A stretch of 23,594 bases of DNA from IMG/VR virus record IMGVR_UViG_3300030419_001131, positions 1 to 23,594 of that record. One strand, written 5' to 3'. The stretch comes from a virus. Positions 8,201 through 15,205 of this stretch are shown in pieces. The notes under the pieces are model-generated. The model was not told the DNA's origin and did not search any database. It worked only from the letters and a program-made list of their open reading frames with translations. How positions within the stretch are numbered: the stretch's first letter is position 1; each line of letters opens with the position of its first letter. The position numbers and the translations under genes were made by a program.

Positions 8201-8733
8201 GCGATAATTCCTTCGCCATATTTCTTAAGCATAGCGTAATCCATTCGAGGATAACGATAATAATTCTCTGGCTGGTAAGATTCCGAAATCAATTTAAACA
8301 GGTTATTTAGGCCAGTCTGGTTTTGGGCCACCAGTACCAAGTGTGCTCTGCGTCGGATGATGTCTTTAATAGCCGTCTTGCTAGCGTTTTCATCTTCGAT
8401 GGTCGCACCAGATTGGGATGATTTTTTTAAAGAACGGGCGCGTTTCTTGTCATCCATGGCCTGATCATACTCTTCGCGCCATTGGGCCAGATCCGGTATA
8501 AAATACGCTTCGACGCCAAAAATTGGTTTAAAGTTTTTACCCTCTGCCTGCATTCTTTTAGCATGCAGCACCTGATACGGGAGCCCATTCATGTTGCCAT
8601 GGTCAGTCAGGGCTAGTGCATCACAGCCATTTTGATATGCAAAGTCCATATGTTCCTGTGGGAACCCTATTGCATCAAAAATAGATCCAGCAACACTGTG
8701 TGCGTGTAATCCAACAAATTTAATCTTCGACAT
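5287..8733 (-). CDS. dnaE: DNA polymerase III alpha subunit (C-family, bacterial type)
   Basis: An 1148-aa replicative DNA polymerase, near the length of bacterial DnaE. Numbered from ATG 8733, the N-terminal PHP domain has HAH (10, 12), Asp20, TDHGN (His45), GVEAYF (Glu75), RAHLVL (His131), SACLGG (Cys182) and ADSHY (Asp264, His266), which fill all nine metal positions. The palm follows with GPGRGSAAGSLVAY (433-446) and the acidic PDIDYD (474-479), then GYGFNKSHAVSYS, a helix-hairpin-helix region (KGLG) and an OB-like C-terminus. I saw no clear clamp-binding peptide by eye. The frame opens at TTG 8742, but the ATG fits family starts better. It overlaps the 301-aa gene upstream. A sigma-70-like site inside that gene (8886-8913) could give extra transcription. 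Confidence 0.95.
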   Translation of the reverse strand: MSKIKFVGLHAHSVAGSIFDAIGFPQEHMDFAYQNGCDALALTDHGNMNGLPYQVLHAKRMQAEGKNFKPIFGVEAYFIPDLAQWREEYDQAMDDKKRARSLKKSSQSGATIEDENASKTAIKDIIRRRAHLVLVAQNQTGLNNLFKLISESYQPENYYRYPRMDYAMLKKYGEGIIASSACLGGVYAQDYWQSWEQNEDGERHFNEQECMRRMRITTEKMVDIFGDRWYGELQWNNIDDQHRLNQYIIKVAEEYGVELVTTADSHYPNPTAWKDRELYKRLGWLGKSKPDYETNELPPGVEEIGYELYPKNGDQIWESYKKYSSDCNFEYDDDLVMRSITNTHMIAHERIDNFIPDNTVRLPDFVVPEDMTADAALIKLSLEGLKNLNLLQEEVYRDRLKRELDVIADRGFSKYFLTMKAISDRAADNMLTGPGRGSAAGSLVAYVLGITQVDPIKYGLLFSRFLRSDATDYPDIDYDVADPMVLKERLIEEWGEDTVAPISNWNTLKLRSLIKDISKFYGIEFTQVNSVTSKMIHEAIGPAKKRHGIKAGVYSPTFEEVMEFSTTLQTFLNQYPFVKTHVEALVGQVRSCSRHAGGIVVAENLDQYMPLINSGGVRQTPWSEGQNVRHLEPMGFIKFDILGLSTLRMIDGAIQHILRRHHGIEDCTFEHIKDYYNQNLHPDVLDMSDQSVYENIFHAGTWAGIFQFTENGAQQFCTRAKPTSIIDIAAITSIFRPGPLSANVDKDYVEAKRSPQYIKYIHPIVQEITEETYGFLIFQEQIALLAHKLGKDLSLDEGNALRKLLTKKGTGKGNDKKTIIYKKFMQGCQDKGVTKSNSQRLWDTFEYFSGYGFNKSHAVSYSILSYQCAWLMNYYPAEWMAAFLDKEPESRKEKAINIAKRFGFNIAPLNVNTSGVVWEIDQDQKTLIQPLTSIKGLGIAAIEQIINNRPFQSVESFIFNEEIVYSKLNKKALDVLIRSGATDCLIDGRFTGARHFWSAVAVDRPRKEKNLVENIELYSPEGDFTEAEKIQYLVDLTGVFPLNKVITLEVQERLEQMCVPPLAEYDPDLHIAWFVPRNIIPRKTKNGKDYWIVEVIDSTSKLTKIRCWGIRPGRDNLHINRPYMAKLDYNPEWGFSTRSLRHNFKLLG

Positions 8734-9625
8734 CGTATCCAACTTCGTTAAACTCCCTATAACTCAAAATTTTATTGTACGGTTTTTTTATGTTTTCTCG
8801 GTCACTAGAACCAATAAATTTACAGTAGCCTTCCCACGATCCTATATCATAGAACCATGACAACTCTGCTTTGTTTGCTCCCTCTAATATAACATTTTTA
8901 AATACTTTGTCAAGGGAAAAATACCTTGCCGAGTATCTTTCTTCCACTGGCAGTCTTTTAGTCGGGTATTTGCCATCTTTCAACTCTTCTGCTGACCACA
9001 TGCCCGTACCGTCTTTGCGAAGTTGGGCCCTTATTTTCTTAAAATCCTCGGCGTCGAATGTGAAGCCCAAATATTGACCTTGCTGTACAGATTCGCCCTG
9101 ATATGTCAGAAAGAACTTTTCATGAGACGATATCTGCTTTCGATGTTGTCGGAGTTCTTTAAGTGAAAAAACTCCATAGGGAAAGGCGGTGTAGTACATA
9201 TCAGGTATTACCCATTTACTCATCTTGCGACTTACCCAATATGCACAGTTGGCACCGTAAAGAACGCTCCATCCAAGACAGTCTCTTCTATCTCTATCTT
9301 TTGGGTGTATTGGTATATAATATATTGGAATAGTCTTTCTCTCTTCCGATGCAAATGGCGAAGGGCGCCCAAACCACACCGGATCTTGGACATGTTCTCC
9401 AACTTCGTGCCGAATAAGCGGCTGCATATCCCTATGGCAAATAATCCAAATCGTTTCGCAGCCGGCTGTCGCGCATTGCATCACAGCTTGGTGGATTGCA
9501 AGATAACCCGGTGCCAAAGGCTGCATACAGTCATGCCACGGCATCTTAAAATCAAGTGGCTGCCCGGCGACTGGGATTATGCCCGCTAAATGAAAAGAAG
9601 ACATGTTCTTTTTACCTTGTTCCAT
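8720..9625 (-). CDS. Putative nucleotidyltransferase-like protein (GT-A fold suspected)
   Basis: A 301-aa protein. The opening LAGIIPVAGQPLDFKMPW (13-30) followed by PLAPGYLAIHQAVMQCATAGCETIWIIC (36-63) resembles the start of sugar-nucleotide pyrophosphorylases: a glycine-containing NTP loop, then a helix and strand where the enzyme manages 'the next alternative at this site'. The classical GxGTRL signature is not present, so the assignment is tentative. Later segments (DRDRRDCLGWSVLYGANCAYW, about 111-131) look well structured but unfamiliar. The gene overlaps dnaE downstream and the 287-aa gene upstream. The start could be ATG 9625 or ATG 9604; neither has a strong Shine-Dalgarno sequence. 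A role in DNA or sugar modification is a guess. Confidence 0.6.
   Translation of the reverse strand: MEQGKKNMSSFHLAGIIPVAGQPLDFKMPWHDCMQPLAPGYLAIHQAVMQCATAGCETIWIICHRDMQPLIRHEVGEHVQDPVWFGRPSPFASEERKTIPIYYIPIHPKDRDRRDCLGWSVLYGANCAYWVSRKMSKWVIPDMYYTAFPYGVFSLKELRQHRKQISSHEKFFLTYQGESVQQGQYLGFTFDAEDFKKIRAQLRKDGTGMWSAEELKDGKYPTKRLPVEERYSARYFSLDKVFKNVILEGANKAELSWFYDIGSWEGYCKFIGSSDRENIKKPYNKILSYREFNEVGYDVED
8886..8913 (-). promoter_or_regulatory. Candidate internal sigma-70 promoter for dnaE
   Basis: A TTGACA -35 (8913-8908) and a TATATT -10 (8891-8886) are separated by 16 bases, inside the coding part of the 301-aa gene and about 150 bases upstream of the dnaE start. Five of six -10 bases match consensus. 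AT-rich codons could create this by chance, so confidence is modest. Confidence 0.4.
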
Positions 9626-10475
9626 TTTCTAAAAACATCCTTTGAAGCTTGTCTATATAACTGTATTTATTGTTTTCATCATCACTCTCTGCAAAAATCT
9701 CATCTGCTGTTTGATAATTATGAAAAACTGTTTCTGTATCTTCATACTTGTCTCTAGTGATTGGTATCTTTTCACGATAATCATGCTGAATCGATACGGC
9801 ATAATATTTATACTCTTGCGAAGAACGTTCTGGATACAGGGGATTCCTTCCATTCCTTGTTCCCCTTATTCCTGCCTCTTTCATCATCTTTAATATTTTG
9901 AGTCGGGCGTGGGCTTCTGAACCTTCCCATACATCAATCTCTTCCTGCGTCATCGTTGAAAAGGCGACCAAATCCTTTTTATCAGGGTGGTGGCCGTCTA
10001 GCCTCATTGTCGGATAAAACCTTACATACTCAACGAAGTTAGAATCAGACCGTAACAAGTCATGCGAGTGCGTCATGCCACGACGAACATTAAACCAATC
10101 CAGAACTTGATACTTTTTAACTTCTTGGTTTATGGGTGGTGCAAAGCCCTGCAAGCCCTCTTCATCAAAAACAGTAAGTTTATTAAATTTAGCCTTAATC
10201 ACGGTCGTTTCACCAACAACTATATTTAGCACATTATTTTCTGATAGCCTTATTGAAGTGACCATGTTTGAAAACGGAGCCAGCCCTGACAGCGATAGGA
10301 GAAAAACCATCTCCTCGTACATATCTCGTTTAAGCCTTGTACCGGCTGTCTCAAATATAATTGGTGGCCTATACACTACGCCAACTATTGGCAACTCGTT
10401 TAAGTACGAATACAACACAGCATTATAGGTAAACCCTATAACTAACTCATCATATTCATAAACCGAGTCCCTCAC
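9612..10475 (-). CDS. Conserved phage protein of unknown function
   Basis: A 287-aa soluble protein with no signal peptide or membrane segment. It begins MRDSVYEYDELVIGFTYNAV, where the VIGFTYNAVLYSYLNELPIV stretch looks like an alternating strand and helix, as in the N-terminus of a nucleotide-binding fold, but no P-loop or catalytic signature is visible. The C-terminal half is charged and rich in Tyr and Glu. The start is GTG at 10475, overlapping the GroES-like stop (GTGA) with no clear ribosome site, so expression probably depends on coupling. It overlaps the 301-aa gene by 14 bases; tight coupling of the pair hints at a shared task. Confidence 0.6.
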   Translation of the reverse strand: MRDSVYEYDELVIGFTYNAVLYSYLNELPIVGVVYRPPIIFETAGTRLKRDMYEEMVFLLSLSGLAPFSNMVTSIRLSENNVLNIVVGETTVIKAKFNKLTVFDEEGLQGFAPPINQEVKKYQVLDWFNVRRGMTHSHDLLRSDSNFVEYVRFYPTMRLDGHHPDKKDLVAFSTMTQEEIDVWEGSEAHARLKILKMMKEAGIRGTRNGRNPLYPERSSQEYKYYAVSIQHDYREKIPITRDKYEDTETVFHNYQTADEIFAESDDENNKYSYIDKLQRMFLENGTR

Positions 10476-10774
10476 GACTGTAGTAGCCCAACGACATGAT
10501 TTTCTAACACAACGTGAAATGTCTTGCCAGCGTAAGTAATCTCCTCAACCATCGACTCCAATACGACGACATACATTCCAGACGTGCGCAAGCGGGCCGA
10601 TGAGTCAAATACCGATAACTTGCAGTCAGGGGCCACATCAATGACCCTCGCAAGCGCGTACTCTGACTTTGGCTTATAGTCCTCGGGCAGTAAAAGGCCA
10701 GATTCTGTTGTATGCTCATCCTCAGAGGATTTCAATTCAATATGAATATTTCTGTTTAGCGGCGAAAATCTCAT
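10472..10774 (-). CDS. GroES-like co-chaperonin (Cpn10 fold)
   Basis: A 100-aa protein matching the Cpn10 layout: an opening strand RFSPLNRNIHIEL (like IRPLHDRVIVK), a mobile-loop-like segment SGLLLPEDYK in the place of GGIVLTG, the strand ALARVIDVAPD (like GEVLAVG), VVVL near residue 70, and the C-terminal VLENHVVGLL (like MSESDILAIV). The hydrophobic triplet LLL in the loop is what would dock on host GroEL. No GroEL gene is in the window, so it would act as T4 gp31 does, helping host chaperonin fold a phage capsid protein; that role is inferred. I chose ATG 10774 because AGGAG lies 5 bases upstream; the GTG one codon earlier is too close to it. Confidence 0.75.
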   Translation of the reverse strand: MRFSPLNRNIHIELKSSEDEHTTESGLLLPEDYKPKSEYALARVIDVAPDCKLSVFDSSARLRTSGMYVVVLESMVEEITYAGKTFHVVLENHVVGLLQS

Positions 10775-10776
10775 CA

Positions 10777-11001
10777 CTACTCCTGTTTAAGTTGTTTTTT
10801 ATAAGTATTGTATTGTGCTTTGGTTAAAAACTCTGTTATGCGCTTATCACAATATTTGCAATAAAAATCAACAGAGACATTATCTCCAACCATCGCCCTA
10901 ACAGTTCCGGTTGGAAGATAATAATGATCTCCTGCAATAACAGAACACCTATCTGTAATATTTATTTTAGACAACAAGTGGCTGTATGGCTGTTGACGCA
11001 T
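10777..11001 (-). CDS. Small protein with a CxxC knuckle, unknown function
   Basis: A 74-aa protein with one CxxC pair in FYCKYCDKRI (about residues 47-56) and a lone Cys19. The C-terminal helix is lysine-rich (KAQYNTYKKQLKQE). The single knuckle could be half a zinc site completed by the other Cys or His residues, or by a dimer. The ATG at 11001 has an AAGGTG Shine-Dalgarno sequence and starts 2 bases after the preceding stop; the stop is next to the GroES-like start. I do not recognise the family. Confidence 0.6.
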   Translation of the reverse strand: MRQQPYSHLLSKINITDRCSVIAGDHYYLPTGTVRAMVGDNVSVDFYCKYCDKRITEFLTKAQYNTYKKQLKQE

Positions 11002-11003
11002 TT

Positions 11004-11309
11004 TTACACCTTACCATTTCTAGCCTTCTTGATGGTTTCATAAAAGTCCATTAGCTGTTCTAAATCAGTCTCGTCTTTAACAAGCCGATAAGCCTTGGTT
11101 ACCATGCGCTGCTCTTCAGCATCAAGCCAGCCCTGATCTTTAAATTCCTTACGGAGATCTCGCTTTTGCTCTTTATAGGGCTCCATAGCATCTTCGATTG
11201 TCTTTAAAGAGCGAATATATTCAACAATACGCTGCTCCTTCTCAGACTCTTCATCATCAATTTCTGCGACCTCAGCATATTCTGGGGCCAATGTTAGGTT
11301 TTTAATCAT
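11004..11309 (-). CDS. Charged helical protein, first gene of an operon
   Basis: A 101-aa, highly charged protein that looks helical throughout, with a coiled-coil-like central region (KTIEDAMEPYKEQKRDLRKE, about 36-55) followed by two more helices. The spacing of lysine and glutamate recalls small GapR/DUF2312-type nucleoid proteins, but the similarity is weak and I do not claim it. The ATG at 11309 has the best Shine-Dalgarno sequence in the window, AAGGAGGT, 4 bases upstream, and lies about 15 bases after the predicted start of the 11331-11358 promoter. Strong transcription and translation signals suggest an abundant early product. Confidence 0.65.
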   Translation of the reverse strand: MIKNLTLAPEYAEVAEIDDEESEKEQRIVEYIRSLKTIEDAMEPYKEQKRDLRKEFKDQGWLDAEEQRMVTKAYRLVKDETDLEQLMDFYETIKKARNGKV

Positions 11310-11330
11310 ACCTACCTCCTTTATATTAAT

Positions 11331-11358
11331 ATTATATCATATTGTGGCTGGATGTCAA
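11331..11358 (-). promoter_or_regulatory. Consensus sigma-70 promoter at the end of nrdJ
   Basis: A perfect -35 TTGACA (11358-11353) and perfect -10 TATAAT (11336-11331) have a 16-base spacer. The -35 contains the TGA stop of nrdJ (11357-11355). It should start transcription near 11324 and drive the block running down to the terminator at 1166-1204. Confidence 0.88.
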
Positions 11359-13790
11359 CCACATTTTGAATATCCGCACTCTTTACATAAAATGCATCCA
11401 TCCATATAAACCAATCCTTCTGCGCTGCATGAAGGGCAAGTTTTATCTGAGGCTTCTGCCCCGTCTTCAATATAGTTTTTGAGCACGCGGGCAACACACT
11501 TCACAAACGAAAACATATCGCTGTCACGGTCCTTCTGCATCTGCTCTACAACATATTGTACATTGGCGCCATGGCGCAGGCCCAAAGAAATCATTCTGGT
11601 AAATGCGGAATGATTTGGGTTGTCAAAAACTTTAACAATGTCCTTTACGACAAATTCGTCTTCATTTTCACCAAAGCGCAAATCATACTTCGAATTCATT
11701 GACTTTCTGGGGTGTTTTACTAAAATACCCTCAGTGTATTTTGTTGGAATTTCAACATAGGTGGCAAGACCTCCCATAACCTCATAGGGCTTTCCTTCTA
11801 GTAGACCAACTAGGATAGTCCACTTTTCTCCTTGAATCGTCGTGTGATGGATTTTACATGTAAGCTCAGTGGGACGCTTTGGTGCTTTATGGTGTGGAAA
11901 TGACTCTGCTGACTCTTCGGACTCTTCGTTTGTTACTAGAACGCCAGAGCGTGAACCATCAACATAAACCGTAATTCCCTTTAGGCCGGCTGCCCAACCT
12001 TTAAAATACAATTCTCCTACCGTGTCTGGATTTGTATCTTTGGGCAAATTAATAGTAGAACTAATTGAGTGATCAATGTGCCTTTGGATTGCTGCCTGAA
12101 TATCTATGCGGCGAACCCAATCAATCTGATCACTTTCAACAAAGAAGTCTGGCAGCTCTTTTTCCTCGCCATGTATATCTCTCCAGCGCTGGACATTATG
12201 ATGAAATACTGCATATTCAAGCCATTTGTCTCCAAGCTCATCAACAAAATCTGCCTTGACTTCTGTGTCATTGTGACTCAGCTTTCGACGGCGTGTATAA
12301 GAGTTCCTAAATACAGGCTCCAAACCAGAACTGGTCTGCGACATAATTGATACTGAGCCTGTTGGGGCGTTTGTCAAAATAGAGATATTTCTTCGGCCGA
12401 CATGAGCCATCATCAACTGTAATTCTTCTGGTAGCGATTTGATAAAGGAGTTATCCTTTTCCATCTCCCAATCAAATATTGGAAATGCGCCGCGCTCTTC
12501 AGCGAGTCTGGAGCTTTCTGTGTATGCTGCAAGCTTCAAGGCACCATATATCTTGTCAATTACCTCTAGCGCAGCAGTGGAGTCATAGGCCATGCTGAGG
12601 CATGCAATCGCGTCGGCCAACCCATGGGTTCCTAAGCCGGTTCTGCGGCCACCGATACATGCGTCCATCAGTTTGCCCCAAAGTACCATTTCGTCTTCAG
12701 TATCACATGCAGAAACAATCTTCTGTAGCTTTTCTATTTCCAGTTCAACCAAGTCGTCAGACAATCTCATTGCCTTTGCGGCTACATCACTAAATTTGTC
12801 AAAATCAAAATAGGCCGATTTAGAAAAAGGTTTAATAACAAAGTTCTTAAGGTTGATGGAAATCAGGCGACAGCTATCGTATGCAGACAGCGGGATCTCT
12901 CCGCACGGGTTGGTGGTTAACGTCTTGAAGCCAAATGCGGCATAACTTTCTGCGGGCAAATTCTTTGTGATGTTGTCCCACATGAGAAGGCCCGGTTCCG
13001 CCGTCTTTGTGGCAGATTCTACAATCTTACTCCACAACTCTTCTGCGTTAATCTTCTTTGTGTGGCTAGGGCTCTCTGAGCCTATGGGGAAATGCAGGGT
13101 GAATGTTTCCTTATTCTCGACTGCTCGCATAAAATCATCGCTTATCTTAACCGATACATTTGCTCCCGTTACCTTGGTCAAATCTTGCTTCATTGTAACG
13201 AAGTTCTCAATGTCAGGATGGCGCACATCCATTGTAATCATTAGTGCCCCTCTGCGACCATTTTGGCCAATCATTCTACATACATAAGAATAAAAATCTG
13301 CGAAACTCCAAGCACCAGAAGTTGTGCCGGCAGAATTATTAACAGGCGCCCCTTCAGGGCGTAGTGTAGATACGTCAATGCCCACGCCGCAACGGCGTTT
13401 AAAAAGGTTTGCTAAACTTTTTCCAGAATCAAGGATAGAAGAAATGTTGTCGTCTGGGCTAGCGACCACCACGCAATTAGACAATGACACGTTTACATGA
13501 TCATTGCCGATTCCCATCATCGGGGAACCTTGCGGCACAATGTATTTAAAATCTTTTAGCAACTCGTAGATCTCGCTCTCACTTAAAGCTCTGTCGCCAG
13601 CATAATGTGTCTCAACACGAGCAAACTCGCTAGCCAAACGTCGATGCATGTCATCCGGCGTTTTTTCCAACAGGCTGCCAGCCTTATCCTTAAGAGCATA
13701 TTTAGTTACCCAAACGTTTGCTGCTAAATCATCATCATCAAAATACTCTAACGTAGAGGTCATAACCTCTTGTTGTGTATATACCTTCAT
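11355..13790 (-). CDS. nrdJ: Class II (adenosylcobalamin) ribonucleotide reductase
   Basis: An 811-aa monomeric-type reductase that makes dNDPs or dNTPs from ribonucleotides without oxygen, using coenzyme B12. The radical loop NPCGEIPL (294-301) has Cys296 as thiyl site; Cys106 (SLSNC) and Cys307 (DSCRL) fit the redox pair, with the 296-307 spacing of 11 as in known NrdJ. Other landmarks are PVNNSAGTTSG (149-159), RRGALM (179-184), PTGSVSIMSQTSSGLEPVF and STINLPKDT. After the catalytic core comes a TSCPD-type region (about 640-760), then a Cys-rich tail (CPSC ... CKECGYSKCG) likely to shuttle electrons or bind zinc. It overlaps the helicase by ATGA. The host, or its surroundings, must supply B12. 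It feeds the polymerase encoded downstream. Confidence 0.95.
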   Translation of the reverse strand: MKVYTQQEVMTSTLEYFDDDDLAANVWVTKYALKDKAGSLLEKTPDDMHRRLASEFARVETHYAGDRALSESEIYELLKDFKYIVPQGSPMMGIGNDHVNVSLSNCVVVASPDDNISSILDSGKSLANLFKRRCGVGIDVSTLRPEGAPVNNSAGTTSGAWSFADFYSYVCRMIGQNGRRGALMITMDVRHPDIENFVTMKQDLTKVTGANVSVKISDDFMRAVENKETFTLHFPIGSESPSHTKKINAEELWSKIVESATKTAEPGLLMWDNITKNLPAESYAAFGFKTLTTNPCGEIPLSAYDSCRLISINLKNFVIKPFSKSAYFDFDKFSDVAAKAMRLSDDLVELEIEKLQKIVSACDTEDEMVLWGKLMDACIGGRRTGLGTHGLADAIACLSMAYDSTAALEVIDKIYGALKLAAYTESSRLAEERGAFPIFDWEMEKDNSFIKSLPEELQLMMAHVGRRNISILTNAPTGSVSIMSQTSSGLEPVFRNSYTRRRKLSHNDTEVKADFVDELGDKWLEYAVFHHNVQRWRDIHGEEKELPDFFVESDQIDWVRRIDIQAAIQRHIDHSISSTINLPKDTNPDTVGELYFKGWAAGLKGITVYVDGSRSGVLVTNEESEESAESFPHHKAPKRPTELTCKIHHTTIQGEKWTILVGLLEGKPYEVMGGLATYVEIPTKYTEGILVKHPRKSMNSKYDLRFGENEDEFVVKDIVKVFDNPNHSAFTRMISLGLRHGANVQYVVEQMQKDRDSDMFSFVKCVARVLKNYIEDGAEASDKTCPSCSAEGLVYMDGCILCKECGYSKCG

Positions 13791-15148
13791 TCTTCTTTAC
13801 TCCTATATTTCTTGTATTTTTCTTTGAGAAGTGCAGACTGATCTCTTGCAGTCTTAGCTGCAACCTCTCCAGGGGTTTCACCGGTCGGAGGTAGCACTTC
13901 AATTTTAACTCGGCCGGGATCCATAAAAATCGGATATATTAATCCATCGGGTCCATTTCTGTTCTTGGCAATAAAAATTCTTCCTGTATTGTTAGTCTTA
14001 TCTTCAATCGTTCTAGACACAGAAAATATAAAGTCTGAAACAAAGCATTTGTTAAAAGCTTCGCTAATAGACTCCATCGTGATCACCTCCGCATTCAACC
14101 CTGAACGATTAGTTTGAGATGCTGTCCAAACAGGGCAGTTATTCTCCTGCGATATTGCGCGGAGTTCTTCGTAAATAGATTCCAAGTTCATTCTTTTTTC
14201 TTTAAAAGCGGTGACCGGCTTTAAAAGATCGCCATAATCAACAATGATCATATCTGGGGTTATATCTCTTTGTCTTAGTTTCTCTAGATGCATTTTAATA
14301 GTCTGCGTAGATGCCGATTTGGTTGGGTACTCTTTAATAATAAGACTACCAGGGATATCCTGCACTGCTTCATAAATTTGTTCTTTGAAAGAAAAAATTG
14401 TCTGTAGCGGAACAGATGTCAGGCAGCTATCATATCTAGTTCCAATAGTTGTATCTGCCAACTCCAAAGTATAGTGTATAACAGTTTTGCCAGCTTTTAG
14501 TGCTTCTGCGCCGATATGGACCAGTACCATTGATTTTCCTGCACCAGTAGGCGCAATAACAACTCCAAGTTCGCCGCTGCCGAGTCCGCCTTTACAGATC
14601 TCATCTATCTCTTTCCATCCTGTTGTAACGGGTGAGCGAGCTTTAATTTGGAACCTTTCCTCAAAATCGGCAATATAATCATAACCAAAGTTAGTATCAC
14701 TGCCCAATTTTAAAGCCTTATCAATTTCGGCCGCAATCTCATCATACGACGAATTCTTCAAAAGTTTAACCGATTTTATCATAGCGGCCTTAAGAACTTG
14801 CTTCTTACAGAAGTCTAAAGCGGTTTCCTTAATATAATCAGCACCTTCTACCTCTGTGTTATAAATACGAGTAAAGAAGTCCCTAACTTGAATCTTGCTA
14901 GCTTCGTTCTCTTCTTCAAGACCGGAGCGCAAAATCGTAGTCATGATCTTGTAGCTTGGGTGGACAGAGTACTTTTCCCTGTACTCAAAAATCTTTTTCG
15001 TGAAAATCTGAAGATACTTTAACTCCAGAAAATCAATATCCAATACCTCGGTTATCTGATCTGCAAAAGGCCGATCTTGTAAAATTAGCTGGCATAGCCC
15101 TTCTTGGAAGTTTTTTCCGTAATGACCAAAGTTGAGTCCTTCTGCCAT
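13787..15148 (-). CDS. DnaB-like replicative DNA helicase
   Basis: A 453-aa hexameric RecA-fold helicase. The N-terminal helical part (1-150) would contact primase. The ATPase has Walker A APTGAGKS (199-206), a catalytic Glu in YTLEL (226-230), Walker B IIVDYGDLLKP (301-311), the Gln/Asn switch TASQTNRSG (342-350) and the arginine-finger segment AKNRNG (394-399), all as in DnaB and T4 gp41. The tail (about 420-453) is basic and disordered. No primase is adjacent or fused. The ATG at 15148 follows GAGGGA and lies about 20 bases after the predicted start of the strong promoter at 15177-15205. It overlaps nrdJ, linking fork unwinding with dNTP supply. Confidence 0.92.
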   Translation of the reverse strand: MAEGLNFGHYGKNFQEGLCQLILQDRPFADQITEVLDIDFLELKYLQIFTKKIFEYREKYSVHPSYKIMTTILRSGLEEENEASKIQVRDFFTRIYNTEVEGADYIKETALDFCKKQVLKAAMIKSVKLLKNSSYDEIAAEIDKALKLGSDTNFGYDYIADFEERFQIKARSPVTTGWKEIDEICKGGLGSGELGVVIAPTGAGKSMVLVHIGAEALKAGKTVIHYTLELADTTIGTRYDSCLTSVPLQTIFSFKEQIYEAVQDIPGSLIIKEYPTKSASTQTIKMHLEKLRQRDITPDMIIVDYGDLLKPVTAFKEKRMNLESIYEELRAISQENNCPVWTASQTNRSGLNAEVITMESISEAFNKCFVSDFIFSVSRTIEDKTNNTGRIFIAKNRNGPDGLIYPIFMDPGRVKIEVLPPTGETPGEVAAKTARDQSALLKEKYKKYRSKEE

Positions 15149-15176
15149 GTATCCCTCGTATTAAAGATTGTTATTT

Positions 15177-15205
15177 ATTATAAGCGGTTTATATCGCTTT
15201 GTCAA
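15177..15205 (-). promoter_or_regulatory. Perfect sigma-70 promoter before the helicase
   Basis: TTGACA (15205-15200), a 17-base spacer and TATAAT (15182-15177) match the sigma-70 consensus exactly. The TGA stop of the NUDIX gene (15204-15202) lies inside the -35 box. Transcription should start near 15170, leaving a leader of about 20 bases before the helicase ATG. Confidence 0.93.
15182..15199 (-). repeat. Inverted repeat in the promoter spacer, possible operator
   Basis: AAGCG at 15182-15186 and CGCTT at 15195-15199 form a 5-bp inverted repeat with an 8-base centre, filling most of the spacer between -35 and -10. The position suits a repressor site. The arms are short and no bound protein is shown by the sequence. 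Confidence 0.4.
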
